From: an uncultured Pseudomonadales bacterium | Lineage (GTDB): Bacteria > Pseudomonadota > Gammaproteobacteria > Pseudomonadales > Azotimanducaceae | NCBI GenBank assembly: GCA_905182095.1 | Contig: CAJJAQ010000020.1 | Coordinates: 1-64,000 of the forward strand | Direction of reading: 5' to 3' | DNA: 64,000 bases | In this document: positions 8,149 to 17,482 of the stretch, piece by piece | Layout: each line of letters opens with the position of its first letter | How positions within the stretch are numbered: the first letter of the stretch is position 1 | Made by a program: the position numbers and the translations under genes | Notes under the pieces: generated by a model | Told to the model about the DNA's origin: nothing | Seen by the model: only the letters and a program-made list of their open reading frames with translations | Databases searched by the model: none

Positions 8149-8200
8149 TAGAAGGCCATGAAGGGTACAGGCCCTAGTACAGGCTTAGTACAGTCGCAAT

Positions 8201-8692
8201 TTAAGTAGCAAATAGCCCAGTTTGATCTTTTTCTAACGCCAGCAAATGCCGTTTTGCATCTAGACCGCCACCAAACCCCGTTAAAGCGCCATTGCTACCA
8301 ATAACCCGATGGCAGGGAATAATGATTGCGATTGGATTACTGCCATTTGCAGTACCCACAGCCCTTACCGCTTTCGGGTTACCTATTTGCTCGGCAATGT
8401 CTTTGTAACTGCAAACCTCACCGTAAGGAATGGTTTGCAGGGCCTGCAACACCTGACTCTGGAAAGGCGTGGACTGAGGCTTTAGCTCTAAATCGAAATC
8501 GCGGCGGGTACCCGCAAAATACTCTTCCAACTGTTTGCTTGCTTCGGCAAAGCACGCGGCGTTTTCGACCCAGGATGGATCTGCACCACGCGCCTTACTG
8601 CCGGTAGAAAAGTACAGGCCCGTTAATACTTGACCGTCACCGCACAGGGTCAATTGGCCAATAGGGCTTGGCACCTGAGTGTAATAAATCAT
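8201..8692 (-). CDS. ogt: methylated-DNA--protein-cysteine methyltransferase
   Basis: Removes O6-alkyl groups from guanine by transferring them to its own cysteine. The 163-residue protein carries the signature IPCHRVIG with the acceptor Cys127. The DNA-binding helix-turn-helix is around VCSYKDIAEQIGNPKAVRAVG (94-113) and the Asn hinge lies in NGSNP. Its N-terminal ribonuclease-like domain is short, as in Ogt. A GGAGG ribosome site stands seven bases before the ATG. It precedes no gene in tight coupling, but the Ada-AlkA fusion next door, on the same strand, makes this an alkylation-repair pair. Confidence 0.93.
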   Translation of the reverse strand: MIYYTQVPSPIGQLTLCGDGQVLTGLYFSTGSKARGADPSWVENAACFAEASKQLEEYFAGTRRDFDLELKPQSTPFQSQVLQALQTIPYGEVCSYKDIAEQIGNPKAVRAVGTANGSNPIAIIIPCHRVIGSNGALTGFGGGLDAKRHLLALEKDQTGLFAT

Positions 8693-8837
8693 TTCATGAC
8701 CTCCGTTTGGATACGCAACTAATTAGGGTGGGCACTAGGCCCCATTCTTACGACGCTAAACCGCTCACTTGAACTGACTAAAAACTTTCTTTGAATTGAG
8801 GGCTGGTCTTTATCGCCCCGTCTTTATCGCTTGGCCT

Positions 8838-10469
8838 TTATCGCTTGGCCTTTGGCTGCGACCGTTTTTTCGATGGCTTTGTCACTGTCTCTACGGCTGT
8901 CTTTACTGCTGCCTTGGCTGCTGCCTTGGCTGCCGCAGACTCTGCGCGGCGAACTGACGCTGCATACCACAAATACATTAGCCCATAGGCCCGCCAGGGT
9001 TGCCACGGCTCGGCTTGCAACTTTGCTTTCGCTGGCGTGGTCTCCAACTGCTTCAGCACCACCCAGTCATTATGCGGAAAGGCGTCAGGATCTTTCAGCA
9101 CCCGCAGGCGAATATAGTTAACTGTCCACGGACCAATACCCTTTATTTGCGTTAGCGCCTCAACAAAAGCCTCGGCTTTCAGCCCTTCGTCGAAGGTCAC
9201 GCCTTGATCTATTACTTGTTGTGCCACGGTACTGATGGCCCGGCCCCGATTACCGGGCATGCCCAGCTCGGCTATCTGTTTATCGACCAGCTGCTCGGGA
9301 CTAGGGAAATCGCCACCGCCGTAGCGCGCAATCATGGCATTGGCTAACTCTGTACCGCGAGCCACGCTGACCTGCTGACCGAGAATAGCCCGCACACAGG
9401 TTTCAAAGCCGTCCCAAGCTCCGGGCACACGTAGTCCAGGGGCAGCGTTCACCCAAGGCGCCAAAAAACTGTCCGCAGACAAATGTTTGTGCAGCGTTGC
9501 GCCGTCTGTGGGTAAATCAAATACACGCCCGAGCCGACGCAACAATTGATAAATCGGTTCACCACCTAACGGTAAGTAGGCGATCAATTGATTATCTCGA
9601 CGCTCGACCCTCAACCAAGATTCAACTTCCCCGGCTTTACTTAAGCGGCGGCGAAAAACCTGCCCATGCTCACCATCGAATACTTCCTCAACACCTTCCA
9701 ATGCCCGCCCGTGAAGATAATTGAATACCCAAGCAAAGTCGTAAGGCATACGCACCGGCAACACCACCCGCAGACTGAGACCTTGTTCACCCTCATTGGA
9801 TTGCTGTGCGGTGTCGTTTTGCGCTGATTTTTCCGAGCCCTTTTTTGCTGCATTGTGCTGGGCGGGTTTGCGCTTACGCAGTGCGCTAGGAGAACTGTCA
9901 AACAACAAGCGCAGCTCCTTATTAAACTGGCTGACACTACCGTAGCCAGCATGCTCCGCCAGTTCAGACAATTTCAACTGACTTTGTTGTAGCAATTTTT
10001 TGGCCGTTTGGCCGCGCTTAATACGCGCAATGGCAACAGGACTGGCGCCCAAGGTTTCGGCGAACAGACGGTCCAAATGCCGCGGACTGAGTTGCAGAGT
10101 TAGCGCTAGATCGGTAACGCTATGATCGTTCAAAAACCCCGCTTCGATCATAGCCAAGCCTTTAGCCACATGCCGATTGCCTATGGCCCAGTCAGGCACA
10201 GGCAAGCTCTGATCTGGCACGCAACGCAGGCACGCGCGGTAGCCAGCTTCCTGAGCACCAGCGCCGCAAACAAAGTAGCGGACGTTTTCTTCTTTAGGAA
10301 TACGCGCAGGGCAACTAGGCCGGCAATAAACGCCAGTGGTCACCACCGCAACAATGAAACGCCCATCAAAGCGCTGATCTCTACTCAGACGGGCTTGCTG
10401 CCGCGCAGCTAAGGTAGGCGCAGCAGAGCCAACTGGAAGATTTTCACCAACAGGTATTTTCCCCTTCAT
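8838..10469 (-). CDS. Ada/AraC regulator fused to AlkA-type 3-methyladenine DNA glycosylase
   Basis: A 543-residue fusion. Residues about 25-95 are the Ada N-terminal domain with the four zinc/methyl-acceptor cysteines (Cys49, Cys53, Cys80, Cys83). About 100-200 is an AraC-type helix-turn-helix (VTDLALTLQLSPRHLDRLFAET and the following helices). About 240-350 is the AlkA N-terminal domain, and about 350-490 the helix-hairpin-helix glycosylase (IKGIGPWTVNYI, catalytic Asp in FPHNDWVV). Such proteins sense methylphosphotriesters and excise alkylated bases. The O6-methyltransferase activity of full Ada is missing here but supplied by the adjacent ogt. The tail (about 505-543) is a Lys/Ala-rich low-complexity extension. 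Confidence 0.9.
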   Translation of the reverse strand: MKGKIPVGENLPVGSAAPTLAARQQARLSRDQRFDGRFIVAVVTTGVYCRPSCPARIPKEENVRYFVCGAGAQEAGYRACLRCVPDQSLPVPDWAIGNRHVAKGLAMIEAGFLNDHSVTDLALTLQLSPRHLDRLFAETLGASPVAIARIKRGQTAKKLLQQSQLKLSELAEHAGYGSVSQFNKELRLLFDSSPSALRKRKPAQHNAAKKGSEKSAQNDTAQQSNEGEQGLSLRVVLPVRMPYDFAWVFNYLHGRALEGVEEVFDGEHGQVFRRRLSKAGEVESWLRVERRDNQLIAYLPLGGEPIYQLLRRLGRVFDLPTDGATLHKHLSADSFLAPWVNAAPGLRVPGAWDGFETCVRAILGQQVSVARGTELANAMIARYGGGDFPSPEQLVDKQIAELGMPGNRGRAISTVAQQVIDQGVTFDEGLKAEAFVEALTQIKGIGPWTVNYIRLRVLKDPDAFPHNDWVVLKQLETTPAKAKLQAEPWQPWRAYGLMYLWYAASVRRAESAAAKAAAKAAVKTAVETVTKPSKKRSQPKAKR

Positions 10470-10650
10470 AGCGCCACTATAATCAAAGATAGTGAGAAAA
10501 ACTGCTCATATTCGGACATTAGAAAAAATCCTTTTGCGGCTGTTTTTGCGCCAAAAAGTGCTGTGTGCAACATCAAGTTGGGCAAAATATCAAATGTGCG
10601 GATGATCAATGTTTCAGCTAATGTAGTGTTTTTATAAGAATGAGACTGCA

Positions 10651-11349
10651 ATGGCTGAACCCGCATGGAACGAACCTTCAGACCTGATTATTGAGCAAAT
10701 CGAAATTGGGCCGATGCAAAACTTCACTTATATCATCGGTTGCAGGACAACTAGAGAAGTTGTCATTGTTGACCCAGCCTGGGATATCGACAGCATGGTC
10801 AAGCACATCAACGAAAAGGGTTACAAGCTCACAGCCGCACTGGCTACCCACTACCACCCTGATCACATTGGCGGTTCATTCAGCGGCAACAATGTAGAAG
10901 GCATCGCCAAACTGCTTGAAGTAAACCCGGTCAAACTTTATGCCCATAAACTTGAAGCCCAAGGCATTAAGAAAGTCACCGAAATTTCGGACTCAGATAT
11001 TGAGAAAGTAGAATCTGGCGACCGACTAAAAGTTGGCGACATAGAAATTGAGTTTTTACACACCCCGGGACACACACCCGGCAGCCAATGCTTTAAAGTC
11101 AAAAATACGCTGATCAGCGGCGACACCTTATTCATTAACGGCTGCGGCCGAGTTGACTTGCCCGGCGCAAACTCAGAAGACATGTATCACAGCATGCAAA
11201 AACTTTGCTGCCTACCAGACGACACCTTGTTATTACCCGGCCATAACTACGGCCATATCCCAAATGCCAGCATGGGCGAAACGAAAAAATCTAATACCTA
11301 TTTGCGTATAAACGATATCGATACGTGGACATCACTTATGGGCCACTAG
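10651..11349 (+). CDS. metallo-beta-lactamase-fold hydrolase, glyoxalase II-like
   Basis: A 232-residue metallo-hydrolase. The metal-binding motif THYHPDHIGG gives His67, His69, Asp71 and His72. A further His is in the HTPGHTPGS segment near 134-140, and the bridging Asp lies in SGDTLFINGCGRVD. The C terminus contains LLPGHNYG, the last metal His. This arrangement fits glyoxalase II-like or persulfide-dioxygenase-like subfamilies, which hydrolyse thioesters or oxidise glutathione persulfide. The exact substrate cannot be decided. It is transcribed just ahead of two enoyl-CoA hydratase-family genes. Confidence 0.87.
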   Translation: MAEPAWNEPSDLIIEQIEIGPMQNFTYIIGCRTTREVVIVDPAWDIDSMVKHINEKGYKLTAALATHYHPDHIGGSFSGNNVEGIAKLLEVNPVKLYAHKLEAQGIKKVTEISDSDIEKVESGDRLKVGDIEIEFLHTPGHTPGSQCFKVKNTLISGDTLFINGCGRVDLPGANSEDMYHSMQKLCCLPDDTLLLPGHNYGHIPNASMGETKKSNTYLRINDIDTWTSLMGH

Positions 11350-11437
11350 TACTACCCATTAGTCCGTACAACCAGTGGTGAGCCCAGCTTCACCGCTGTT
11401 AGCGGGACTTGGGCAAAAGACAGAAGAGAGGGAAAAG

Positions 11438-12295
11438 ATGAAGACAGGAACTTTTACTGGCTTTGAGGTTAGCCTTCGGAACAACGGCGTTGCTTGGTTT
11501 GAGCTGAATACGCCCGAGCGCATGAACGGCATGACCACCGCCATAAAACGCGACCTCATTGAGGCCATTACCCAAGCTCAAATGGATAACACAGTGCGGG
11601 TACTGGTATTCACCGGCCAAGGCAGAGCCTTTTGCGCTGGTGATGATTTAAAAGGTTACAAAGGCGGCGACATGCCCGGTAACCCATTAGTCGACCCCAT
11701 ACCCGGCGGTCATGATAACGCACTGGGCACCTACAACGGTTTGCGCAGCATCTCCCAACAACTCAACACCACCATTCGCAATCTCGACAAACTGACTATT
11801 TGCGCCATCAACGGCATAGCCATCCAAACTGGCTTCTCACTGGCATTGTCTTGTGACTTCCGCATTGCGGCAAAATCTGCTCGCATGGGTAGTGCAACCC
11901 TGCGCTTTGGCCTGCTCCCCGACGAAGGCGGGCAATATCTTTTGGTGCGCACACTAGGGTTACCAAAGGCCTTAGATTTTTTAATGCGCAAAAAGATCGT
12001 TAGCGCTGATGAAGCCCTAACCTTAGATCTGGTTCACGAGGTTGTCGCTGACGATGCGTTGCCTGCAGCCGCCATGGCAATGGCGGAAGAATTTGCTCAA
12101 GGGCCACAAGTTGCCATGCGTCTACTCAAGCGCTCGCTCTACAATGCAGCGGAGCAAGATTGGACCCACGCCTTGGATGAAATTGCATCTAAAACAGCCA
12201 TTGCGGATCATCATCCAGACGCAGAAGAAGGCATTAAGGCCTTTATCGAAAAACGCGACCCACAATTTAACGCTTGGCTTGAGGAGCAATCATGA
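11438..12295 (+). CDS. enoyl-CoA hydratase/isomerase family protein (first of pair)
   Basis: A crotonase-fold enzyme of 285 residues acting on an acyl-CoA. The oxyanion-hole segments are GRAFCAGDDLKGY and NGIAIQTGFSLAL, and the second catalytic region reads FGLLPDEGGQYLL, where hydratases place a Glu. The start is the ATG at 11438 because GAGAGGG precedes it; the frame is open further up but has no ribosome site. Its stop overlaps the ATG of the next gene (ATGA), so the two are translated as a coupled pair. They may act on one degradative acyl-CoA pathway; which one is not visible. Confidence 0.87.
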   Translation: MKTGTFTGFEVSLRNNGVAWFELNTPERMNGMTTAIKRDLIEAITQAQMDNTVRVLVFTGQGRAFCAGDDLKGYKGGDMPGNPLVDPIPGGHDNALGTYNGLRSISQQLNTTIRNLDKLTICAINGIAIQTGFSLALSCDFRIAAKSARMGSATLRFGLLPDEGGQYLLVRTLGLPKALDFLMRKKIVSADEALTLDLVHEVVADDALPAAAMAMAEEFAQGPQVAMRLLKRSLYNAAEQDWTHALDEIASKTAIADHHPDAEEGIKAFIEKRDPQFNAWLEEQS

Positions 12296-13032
12296 ACGAA
12301 TTTGTTACTTACACCTCTGCGGCAAACATTGCCACCATCACCATTAATCGCCCCGACCGAATGAACGCGTTAAACGAAACCGTAATACTTGGCTTACAAG
12401 CAGCTTGGCACCGGTTTGATGAAAGCGAAGACAGAGTAGCCATCCTTCACGCCGCCGGAGATCGCGCTTTTTCCGTAGGTGCTGATGTAAAAGATGCGCC
12501 CAAAGAAATGTGGCAAGGTGTCCCTAGCATTGGCGTTGGCACGCGCAAACCCATCATCGCCGCAGTACACGGTTGGTGCATTGGCGGCGCCTACGTCATT
12601 GTGCAAATGTGCGACTTAGTAGTGGCCTCAGAAAATACAGTTTTCAAATACCCAGAAGCACAGCTAGGTTTTACCGGCGGATTGATTAGCAGTGCTGTTG
12701 CACGTATTCCCCACAAAGTGGCTATGGAATTCATGCTGCTAGGCGAAGACTTTGACGCGCAAAGAGCACTAAGCGCAGGCATGGTGAATAAGGTCGTAGC
12801 CAAAGGCGAGGAACTTGAGGCAGCGCACAAATGGGCAACCATCTTGGCCAACTCAGCACCATTAGTTGTAGAGACTTTAAAGGAGTTCAGCTTGGCCACG
12901 ATGAATCAAAGCCCTGCGGAAATAGGCGCCATTGCTAGAGACACCTTGCTAACCATTCGCACCAGTGAAGACGGCGCAGAAGGGCGCAAGGCATTTGGAG
13001 AAAAGCGCACCCCTGAATTTAAGGGCCAATAA
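12292..13032 (+). CDS. enoyl-CoA hydratase/isomerase family protein (second of pair)
   Basis: A second crotonase-fold protein, 246 residues, only distantly like the first. Oxyanion-hole regions are RAFSVGADVKDAP and HGWCIGGAYVIV, with LGFTGGLISSAVARIPHKVAM in the region that carries catalytic Glu in hydratases. The place of the Glu is taken by Gly/Leu, so it may be an isomerase, a decarboxylase or a non-hydratase member. The four-base overlap with the gene before it (ATGA) indicates coupled translation and a joint function. It ends a short operon; the next gene is convergent. Confidence 0.85.
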   Translation: MNEFVTYTSAANIATITINRPDRMNALNETVILGLQAAWHRFDESEDRVAILHAAGDRAFSVGADVKDAPKEMWQGVPSIGVGTRKPIIAAVHGWCIGGAYVIVQMCDLVVASENTVFKYPEAQLGFTGGLISSAVARIPHKVAMEFMLLGEDFDAQRALSAGMVNKVVAKGEELEAAHKWATILANSAPLVVETLKEFSLATMNQSPAEIGAIARDTLLTIRTSEDGAEGRKAFGEKRTPEFKGQ

Positions 13033-13140
13033 ACACCTTACCCAGAGGAGGGCGGCCCAAGTGTCGTTCTAGGGTTCGTTCTAGATGCAGTTCTAAATAT
13101 CGATCCAGGTACCGGGCATGCCGGCTTAGAAACTTTAGCG

Positions 13141-15420
13141 CTAAGCCAGCGCTTTCTTCACTGCGTCAGCGCTAATAGGCAAGTGCCTTACCCGCGCGCC
13201 AGAAGCGGCAAAGATTGCGTTACCAATAGCCGGCCCAACGACTGTGGTGGCTGGCTCACCCAACCCTACAGATTGCAGCTCGCTATCGACAAACTCAATA
13301 TCAAGTTCAGGCACATCGGCCATGCGCAAAGGTTGATAACTGTTCAAGTTCACATCCTTAACCTGGCCGTTAACAAACTCCGTCCCTTCATGTAGCGCCA
13401 TACTTACGCCCCACAAAGCAGCACCTTCGGTCTGCGCCAGTGCGCCATCTGGATGCACAATTGAACCCGCATCAATAACGATTGTGAGCTTCTGCAAAGT
13501 CACGCTACCAGATGCTTTATTCACTGCGACTTGAGCCACGCAAGCAGACCACGTTGGCATATCGCGCTCTTGGCCAAATGTTGTGGCAATACCCATGCCT
13601 ACACCTTCCGGCAACACTTTACCCCAACCGGCTTTGTCAGCGGCACGCTGTAACACGTTAGCCATTCGCGAGGCACCGCCTACAGAGTTCGGAGCATGGC
13701 CCGCGTTCTTACCACGACCTGTCAGCAACTGCTTGCGTAAAGCGACGGGATCAATACCTTTGCTGTGGGCTACTTCATCCACAAAACTCTCAAGTGCCCA
13801 GTTAGTCCAACCCGGACCCACAGACCGCAGCCAACCCGGTCTAAACGTGGCATTAGCTAAATCGTTTTTAATTGCGCGGACTCTATGCGCGCCTACGTCA
13901 TACCAATGTTGGGCGCCATTAATTGAAAATGGATCAAACTTTTCGCCATTAGTGCCTGTACCCAAAAAGCTTGGCACCATGGCCGAAGTAGGCCAACCAG
14001 CAGTGGCGTGATGCTGCATACCAACAATCTTCTCGGCACTGTCAAAAGCCATACTGACCTTCTGTACTGAAGCTGATCGAGGCGAGTCAAAGCGTGAGTC
14101 GTCTTCTCTAGAGAACACAACTTTTACTGGCTTACCCAATGCTTTTGCCGCCAGCAAAGCCGGCACACCATAGTCACCATTCAAGCGCCGGCCAAAACCG
14201 CCGCCCAATAAATAGGTGCGCATAACCACTTTTTCTACCGGCACTTCCAATGCCTCGGCGAGCGTAGGTAAGATCAGTGACTGCCACTGGTTACCCGTAT
14301 GCAATTCCCAGCGGCCATCTTTCTGCAAACCGATGGCGTTCACCGGCTCTAACTGAAAGTGCAAAACCGTACTGGTGGTATAGGTTTGGCTTAAGACAGA
14401 GTCTGCGGCGACAAATGTTGCGTCTACTTCACCGTCTTCAACGACTAACGAGCCGCTCGAGCCCTCAATTAGCTCAGCGCCTCGATTGAGAATATCTTGC
14501 TCTGTCACTCGGGCGGTGGCACCAGCGTCCCACTCAACTGTAATCAAACGCTCGGCACGCTGCGCCGCATGGAACGAATCAGCAATCACCAACGCCCATC
14601 CGGGCACTGTATTAGATGGGTCTTTCAGCACCAAAGTTTGCTGATAGCCCTTAACATTTTTCGCCCGGCTGTCATCCACCGATTTAACCCAAGAGCCATA
14701 ACGCGTTGGTGGCACAATAGGCTTGGCATAAACCATGCCTTCATAGGTGGCATCAATGCCGTAAATGGCAGCGCCATTAGTCTTGCTCGGAATGTCTAAG
14801 GCTTGTGTTTCACTGCCTATCAACTTGCGATCTTTGGCGGCTTTAATAGGCAAGCTCGCCAATTGCGCATCGGTATAACTGCGGCTGAGATTACCTTGGC
14901 TAACAATATCGCCATAACTAATGCTTTTGCCGCGACAATTCACCTGGCTGTTGGCGGCGCTACAATCGCCCACTGCAACACCTAACAAACGTGCGCCTTC
15001 TTCTATCAATGCAGTACGACCAGCTGCACCCGCTCGGCTCATAAGGTCGAAGTTTTGCCAAACAGACCAACTGCCGCCAGTAACATATAGACCGTACTTG
15101 GCTTCTGTATCTACATGGTTAACTTGTACGTCTGCCCAATCAGCCTCTAACTCTTCGGCAACAATCCGCGCAAAAGCTGTACCAATATGCTGTCCCATTT
15201 CCGCCTTGGTCACATTTACAGTGATTTGTCCTGACGGCGCAATGGAATACCAAATGGTCGGTTCAAATTTATTCGCAGACAAAGCTTGGGCTGGGTCGCT
15301 GGCCAGTAATGCCGCCGGCATAAAAGCCAAAGTCACACCCACACTGGTGGCGCCGATCATAAATCCACGACGTGAAAGCTTTGTTGATAAAGGTTGGTCT
15401 GGAGAATTAATCTTATGCAT
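13141..15420 (-). CDS. iorB: isoquinoline 1-oxidoreductase-type molybdenum hydroxylase, large subunit
   Basis: The molybdopterin-cytosine-dinucleotide subunit of a xanthine-oxidase-family enzyme, 759 residues. It carries a twin-arginine signal (SRRGFM at 16-21, then a hydrophobic stretch), so the folded enzyme is exported by Tat. The IorB class is recognisable from LGGGFGRRLNGDYGVPA and from the C-terminal VGLGEPATTVVGPAIGNAI, where Glu is the catalytic base. The ATG at 15420 has GGAG ahead and overlaps the small subunit's stop by eight bases. Family members oxidise N-heterocycles or aldehydes and pass electrons to the paired 2Fe-2S subunit. The symbol reflects family, not a proven substrate. 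Confidence 0.88.
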   Translation of the reverse strand: MHKINSPDQPLSTKLSRRGFMIGATSVGVTLAFMPAALLASDPAQALSANKFEPTIWYSIAPSGQITVNVTKAEMGQHIGTAFARIVAEELEADWADVQVNHVDTEAKYGLYVTGGSWSVWQNFDLMSRAGAAGRTALIEEGARLLGVAVGDCSAANSQVNCRGKSISYGDIVSQGNLSRSYTDAQLASLPIKAAKDRKLIGSETQALDIPSKTNGAAIYGIDATYEGMVYAKPIVPPTRYGSWVKSVDDSRAKNVKGYQQTLVLKDPSNTVPGWALVIADSFHAAQRAERLITVEWDAGATARVTEQDILNRGAELIEGSSGSLVVEDGEVDATFVAADSVLSQTYTTSTVLHFQLEPVNAIGLQKDGRWELHTGNQWQSLILPTLAEALEVPVEKVVMRTYLLGGGFGRRLNGDYGVPALLAAKALGKPVKVVFSREDDSRFDSPRSASVQKVSMAFDSAEKIVGMQHHATAGWPTSAMVPSFLGTGTNGEKFDPFSINGAQHWYDVGAHRVRAIKNDLANATFRPGWLRSVGPGWTNWALESFVDEVAHSKGIDPVALRKQLLTGRGKNAGHAPNSVGGASRMANVLQRAADKAGWGKVLPEGVGMGIATTFGQERDMPTWSACVAQVAVNKASGSVTLQKLTIVIDAGSIVHPDGALAQTEGAALWGVSMALHEGTEFVNGQVKDVNLNSYQPLRMADVPELDIEFVDSELQSVGLGEPATTVVGPAIGNAIFAASGARVRHLPISADAVKKALA

Positions 15421-15895
15421 TTTGCGTCTCCTGCTGAGCAGCGGCATTGATTACAGCCAACTTAATGGCTTTCTTAATGCGCACATACGCCATGCAACGA
15501 CATAAATTGCCGTTCATAGCTGTTTCAATTTCAGCGTCGCTTGGATCTGCGTTGTAAGCCAAAAGACTAGCGGCCTGCATAATTTGACCAGACTGGCAGT
15601 AACCACATTGCGGGGTTTGCGCCTCTACCCAGGCCCGCTGCAACGGGTGATCGCCGTTTTCAGATAAACCTTCAATGGTAGTGATATTGCTACCGGCAAC
15701 ATTGGCAAGTGGGGTGATACAAGAGCGTTGGGCAACGCCATCTACATGCACAGTACAAGCCCCACAAAGACCAATACCACAGCCAAACTTGGTGCCCTTA
15801 AGATTTAGCTCATCGCGTACCGCCCACAAAAGCGGCGTATCGTCTGGCACATCCAGCTCAACACTAAGACCGTTAATCTCGAACTTAATAGACAT
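15413..15895 (-). CDS. iorA: isoquinoline 1-oxidoreductase-type small subunit, two [2Fe-2S] clusters
   Basis: A 160-residue iron-sulfur subunit. The plant-type cluster is bound by Cys39, Cys44, Cys47 and Cys59 (FGCGIGLCGACT). The second cluster is bound by Cys97, Cys100, Cys132 and Cys134 (QCGYCQSG and NLCRCMAY). It has no signal peptide of its own and would be carried out with the Tat-signalled large subunit. The open frame extends 20 codons further, but the ATG at 15895 has GGGAG at the right distance and begins the usual MSIKFEING strand. No cytochrome subunit gene follows, unlike in some aldehyde or nicotinate dehydrogenases. Confidence 0.9.
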   Translation of the reverse strand: MSIKFEINGLSVELDVPDDTPLLWAVRDELNLKGTKFGCGIGLCGACTVHVDGVAQRSCITPLANVAGSNITTIEGLSENGDHPLQRAWVEAQTPQCGYCQSGQIMQAASLLAYNADPSDAEIETAMNGNLCRCMAYVRIKKAIKLAVINAAAQQETQNA

Positions 15896-15997
15896 GTTTT
15901 GGCTCCCCAAATAAAACCTCACAATAGCGAAAGGTAGGAAGATCAAGCAAGCCAAAGTGTAGACAATTAGTTCACAAGCTAGCGGTTGAAATACACT

Positions 15998-17161
15998 CTA
16001 TAGCTTCATCTCCCCAAAGCACTTGCGCACCTCGCTAATATATAGCTCAGGCTGCTCAAAGGCCGCAAAGTGCCCGCCCTTGTCCAGCTCATTCCAATAG
16101 ACAATATTGGTATAAAGCTTTTCCGCCCAGCTGCGTGGCGATGGCACAATCTCTTTGGGAAAAATGCTACAGCCAGTAGGCACTTCAACGGTTGCACCGG
16201 CGCCAGAAAACGCCGTACCAAAGCTCTCCCAATACAAACGAGCAGAGGACGCACCATTGCCACCCAGCCAATAAAACATGACGTTGTCTAGTAACTCCTG
16301 ACGCGTTAGCACATTTTCCGGATCGCCCTGACAATCTGTCCACTCATAAAACTTTTCAATCACCCAAGCAGCCTGTCCCATGGGCGAGTCCACAAGCCCA
16401 TAACCCAAAGTTTGCGGACGCGTCGCCTGCTGCTTGGAATATCCCGCACCCCACTGGGCATAATAACCAGCGGCTTTCAGGGCAATAGTGTCCTTTTCAG
16501 TGGGGTTTTTAAGGGCTTCTTTGGTGGCGCCAACCGTGGGCATATTGACGTGAATGCCCGCGCAATGACCAAAGTTCTGACGACCAATACCGGTAGTCAC
16601 AGCCGATCCCCAATCGCCACCTTGAGCAAAATAACGCTCATAGCCCAAGCGGCACATCAACGTGTCCCAAGCCGAACAAATTTTTTCCACACCCCAACCC
16701 GTAGCCGTAGGTTTAGCCGAAAAGCCATAGCCCGGTAACGAAGGACACACCACATGAAACGCATCTTCCGCACGACCACCATGGGCAACAGGATCGGTTA
16801 AAGGACCAATGACTTTATGAAACTCCACCACCGAACCGGGCCAGCCGTGGGTGATTAGCAAAGGCCGGGCACCGGGCACTTTGCTCGGTTGATGAATAAA
16901 GTGAATGTCTAGACCATCGATCTCAGTGAGATATTGATCGAACTCATTAAAGTAAGCTTCGCGCTCACGCCAATCGTAGTCATTGAGCCAGTAGTCACGC
17001 AGTGACATGGCATACACTAAGGGCAAGCCCTGACTCCAGTCATCTGGCGTTTCAGCGTCCGCCCAACGGGTATTAGCAAGCCGATGCTTGAGATCACTAA
17101 TGTCATCATCACTGATGTTGATATTAAAAGACCTGACCAACTCTGCGTCATTAGATGACAT
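15998..17161 (-). CDS. epoxide hydrolase, EHN-type alpha/beta hydrolase
   Basis: A 387-residue hydrolase with the N-terminal epoxide-hydrolase domain (about 8-115, starting RSFNINISDDDISDLKHRL) and an alpha/beta-hydrolase core. The oxyanion motif is HGWPGS (105-110). The nucleophile is Asp183 in GGDWGS, the catalytic His is near 364 in GGHFAAFEQP, and lid tyrosines are present. It would open epoxides to diols, as in the microsomal-type family. A GGGAG ribosome site stands before the ATG. It lies just upstream of iorA on the same strand, with about 100 bases between, so shared use in degrading a xenobiotic or terpene-like compound is possible but not shown. Confidence 0.88.
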   Translation of the reverse strand: MSSNDAELVRSFNINISDDDISDLKHRLANTRWADAETPDDWSQGLPLVYAMSLRDYWLNDYDWREREAYFNEFDQYLTEIDGLDIHFIHQPSKVPGARPLLITHGWPGSVVEFHKVIGPLTDPVAHGGRAEDAFHVVCPSLPGYGFSAKPTATGWGVEKICSAWDTLMCRLGYERYFAQGGDWGSAVTTGIGRQNFGHCAGIHVNMPTVGATKEALKNPTEKDTIALKAAGYYAQWGAGYSKQQATRPQTLGYGLVDSPMGQAAWVIEKFYEWTDCQGDPENVLTRQELLDNVMFYWLGGNGASSARLYWESFGTAFSGAGATVEVPTGCSIFPKEIVPSPRSWAEKLYTNIVYWNELDKGGHFAAFEQPELYISEVRKCFGEMKL

Positions 17162-17233
17162 CTACACTCTCCCAAATAGAAAACAACACTGCCGCCCTTT
17201 TTACTACAAATGGGATTTGAAGGATAAGACTAA

Positions 17234-17467
17234 TGCACAAAGCCGCAAATCTCCCAGCTAGCCAAGAAGGCGCCAGAGTCACCTAAGTTGCAACAGCCGC
17301 AAGGCACTCAAATCACAGACCAAGGTCGCGAGATTTACAACAACATCTGCAAACACCGCCACAGCTTTCTCCCTCTCGGCGGAGCAATACTGGTGAAAAT
17401 AGGCTTTTGCATTCATAATGAAATGAAAAGGGACAGCATGGCACCCCCTCTCCAACTTAACTTTTAG
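17234..17467 (+). pseudogene. possible scrap of a c-type cytochrome gene
   Basis: This frame stays open from just after a TAA at 17231 to a TAG at 17465. It contains DQGREIYNNICKHRH, which looks like the region around a haem-c site (usually GxxLYxxxCxxCH) with the second Cys codon changed to CGC (Arg) at 17357-17359. There is no start codon in a sensible place and the sequence after it is not cytochrome-like. It may be chance. The neighbouring IorAB-type enzyme is a class that often uses a cytochrome partner, which is why I note it. Confidence 0.2.
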
Positions 17468-17482
17468 ACTGGCAGGACCTCG

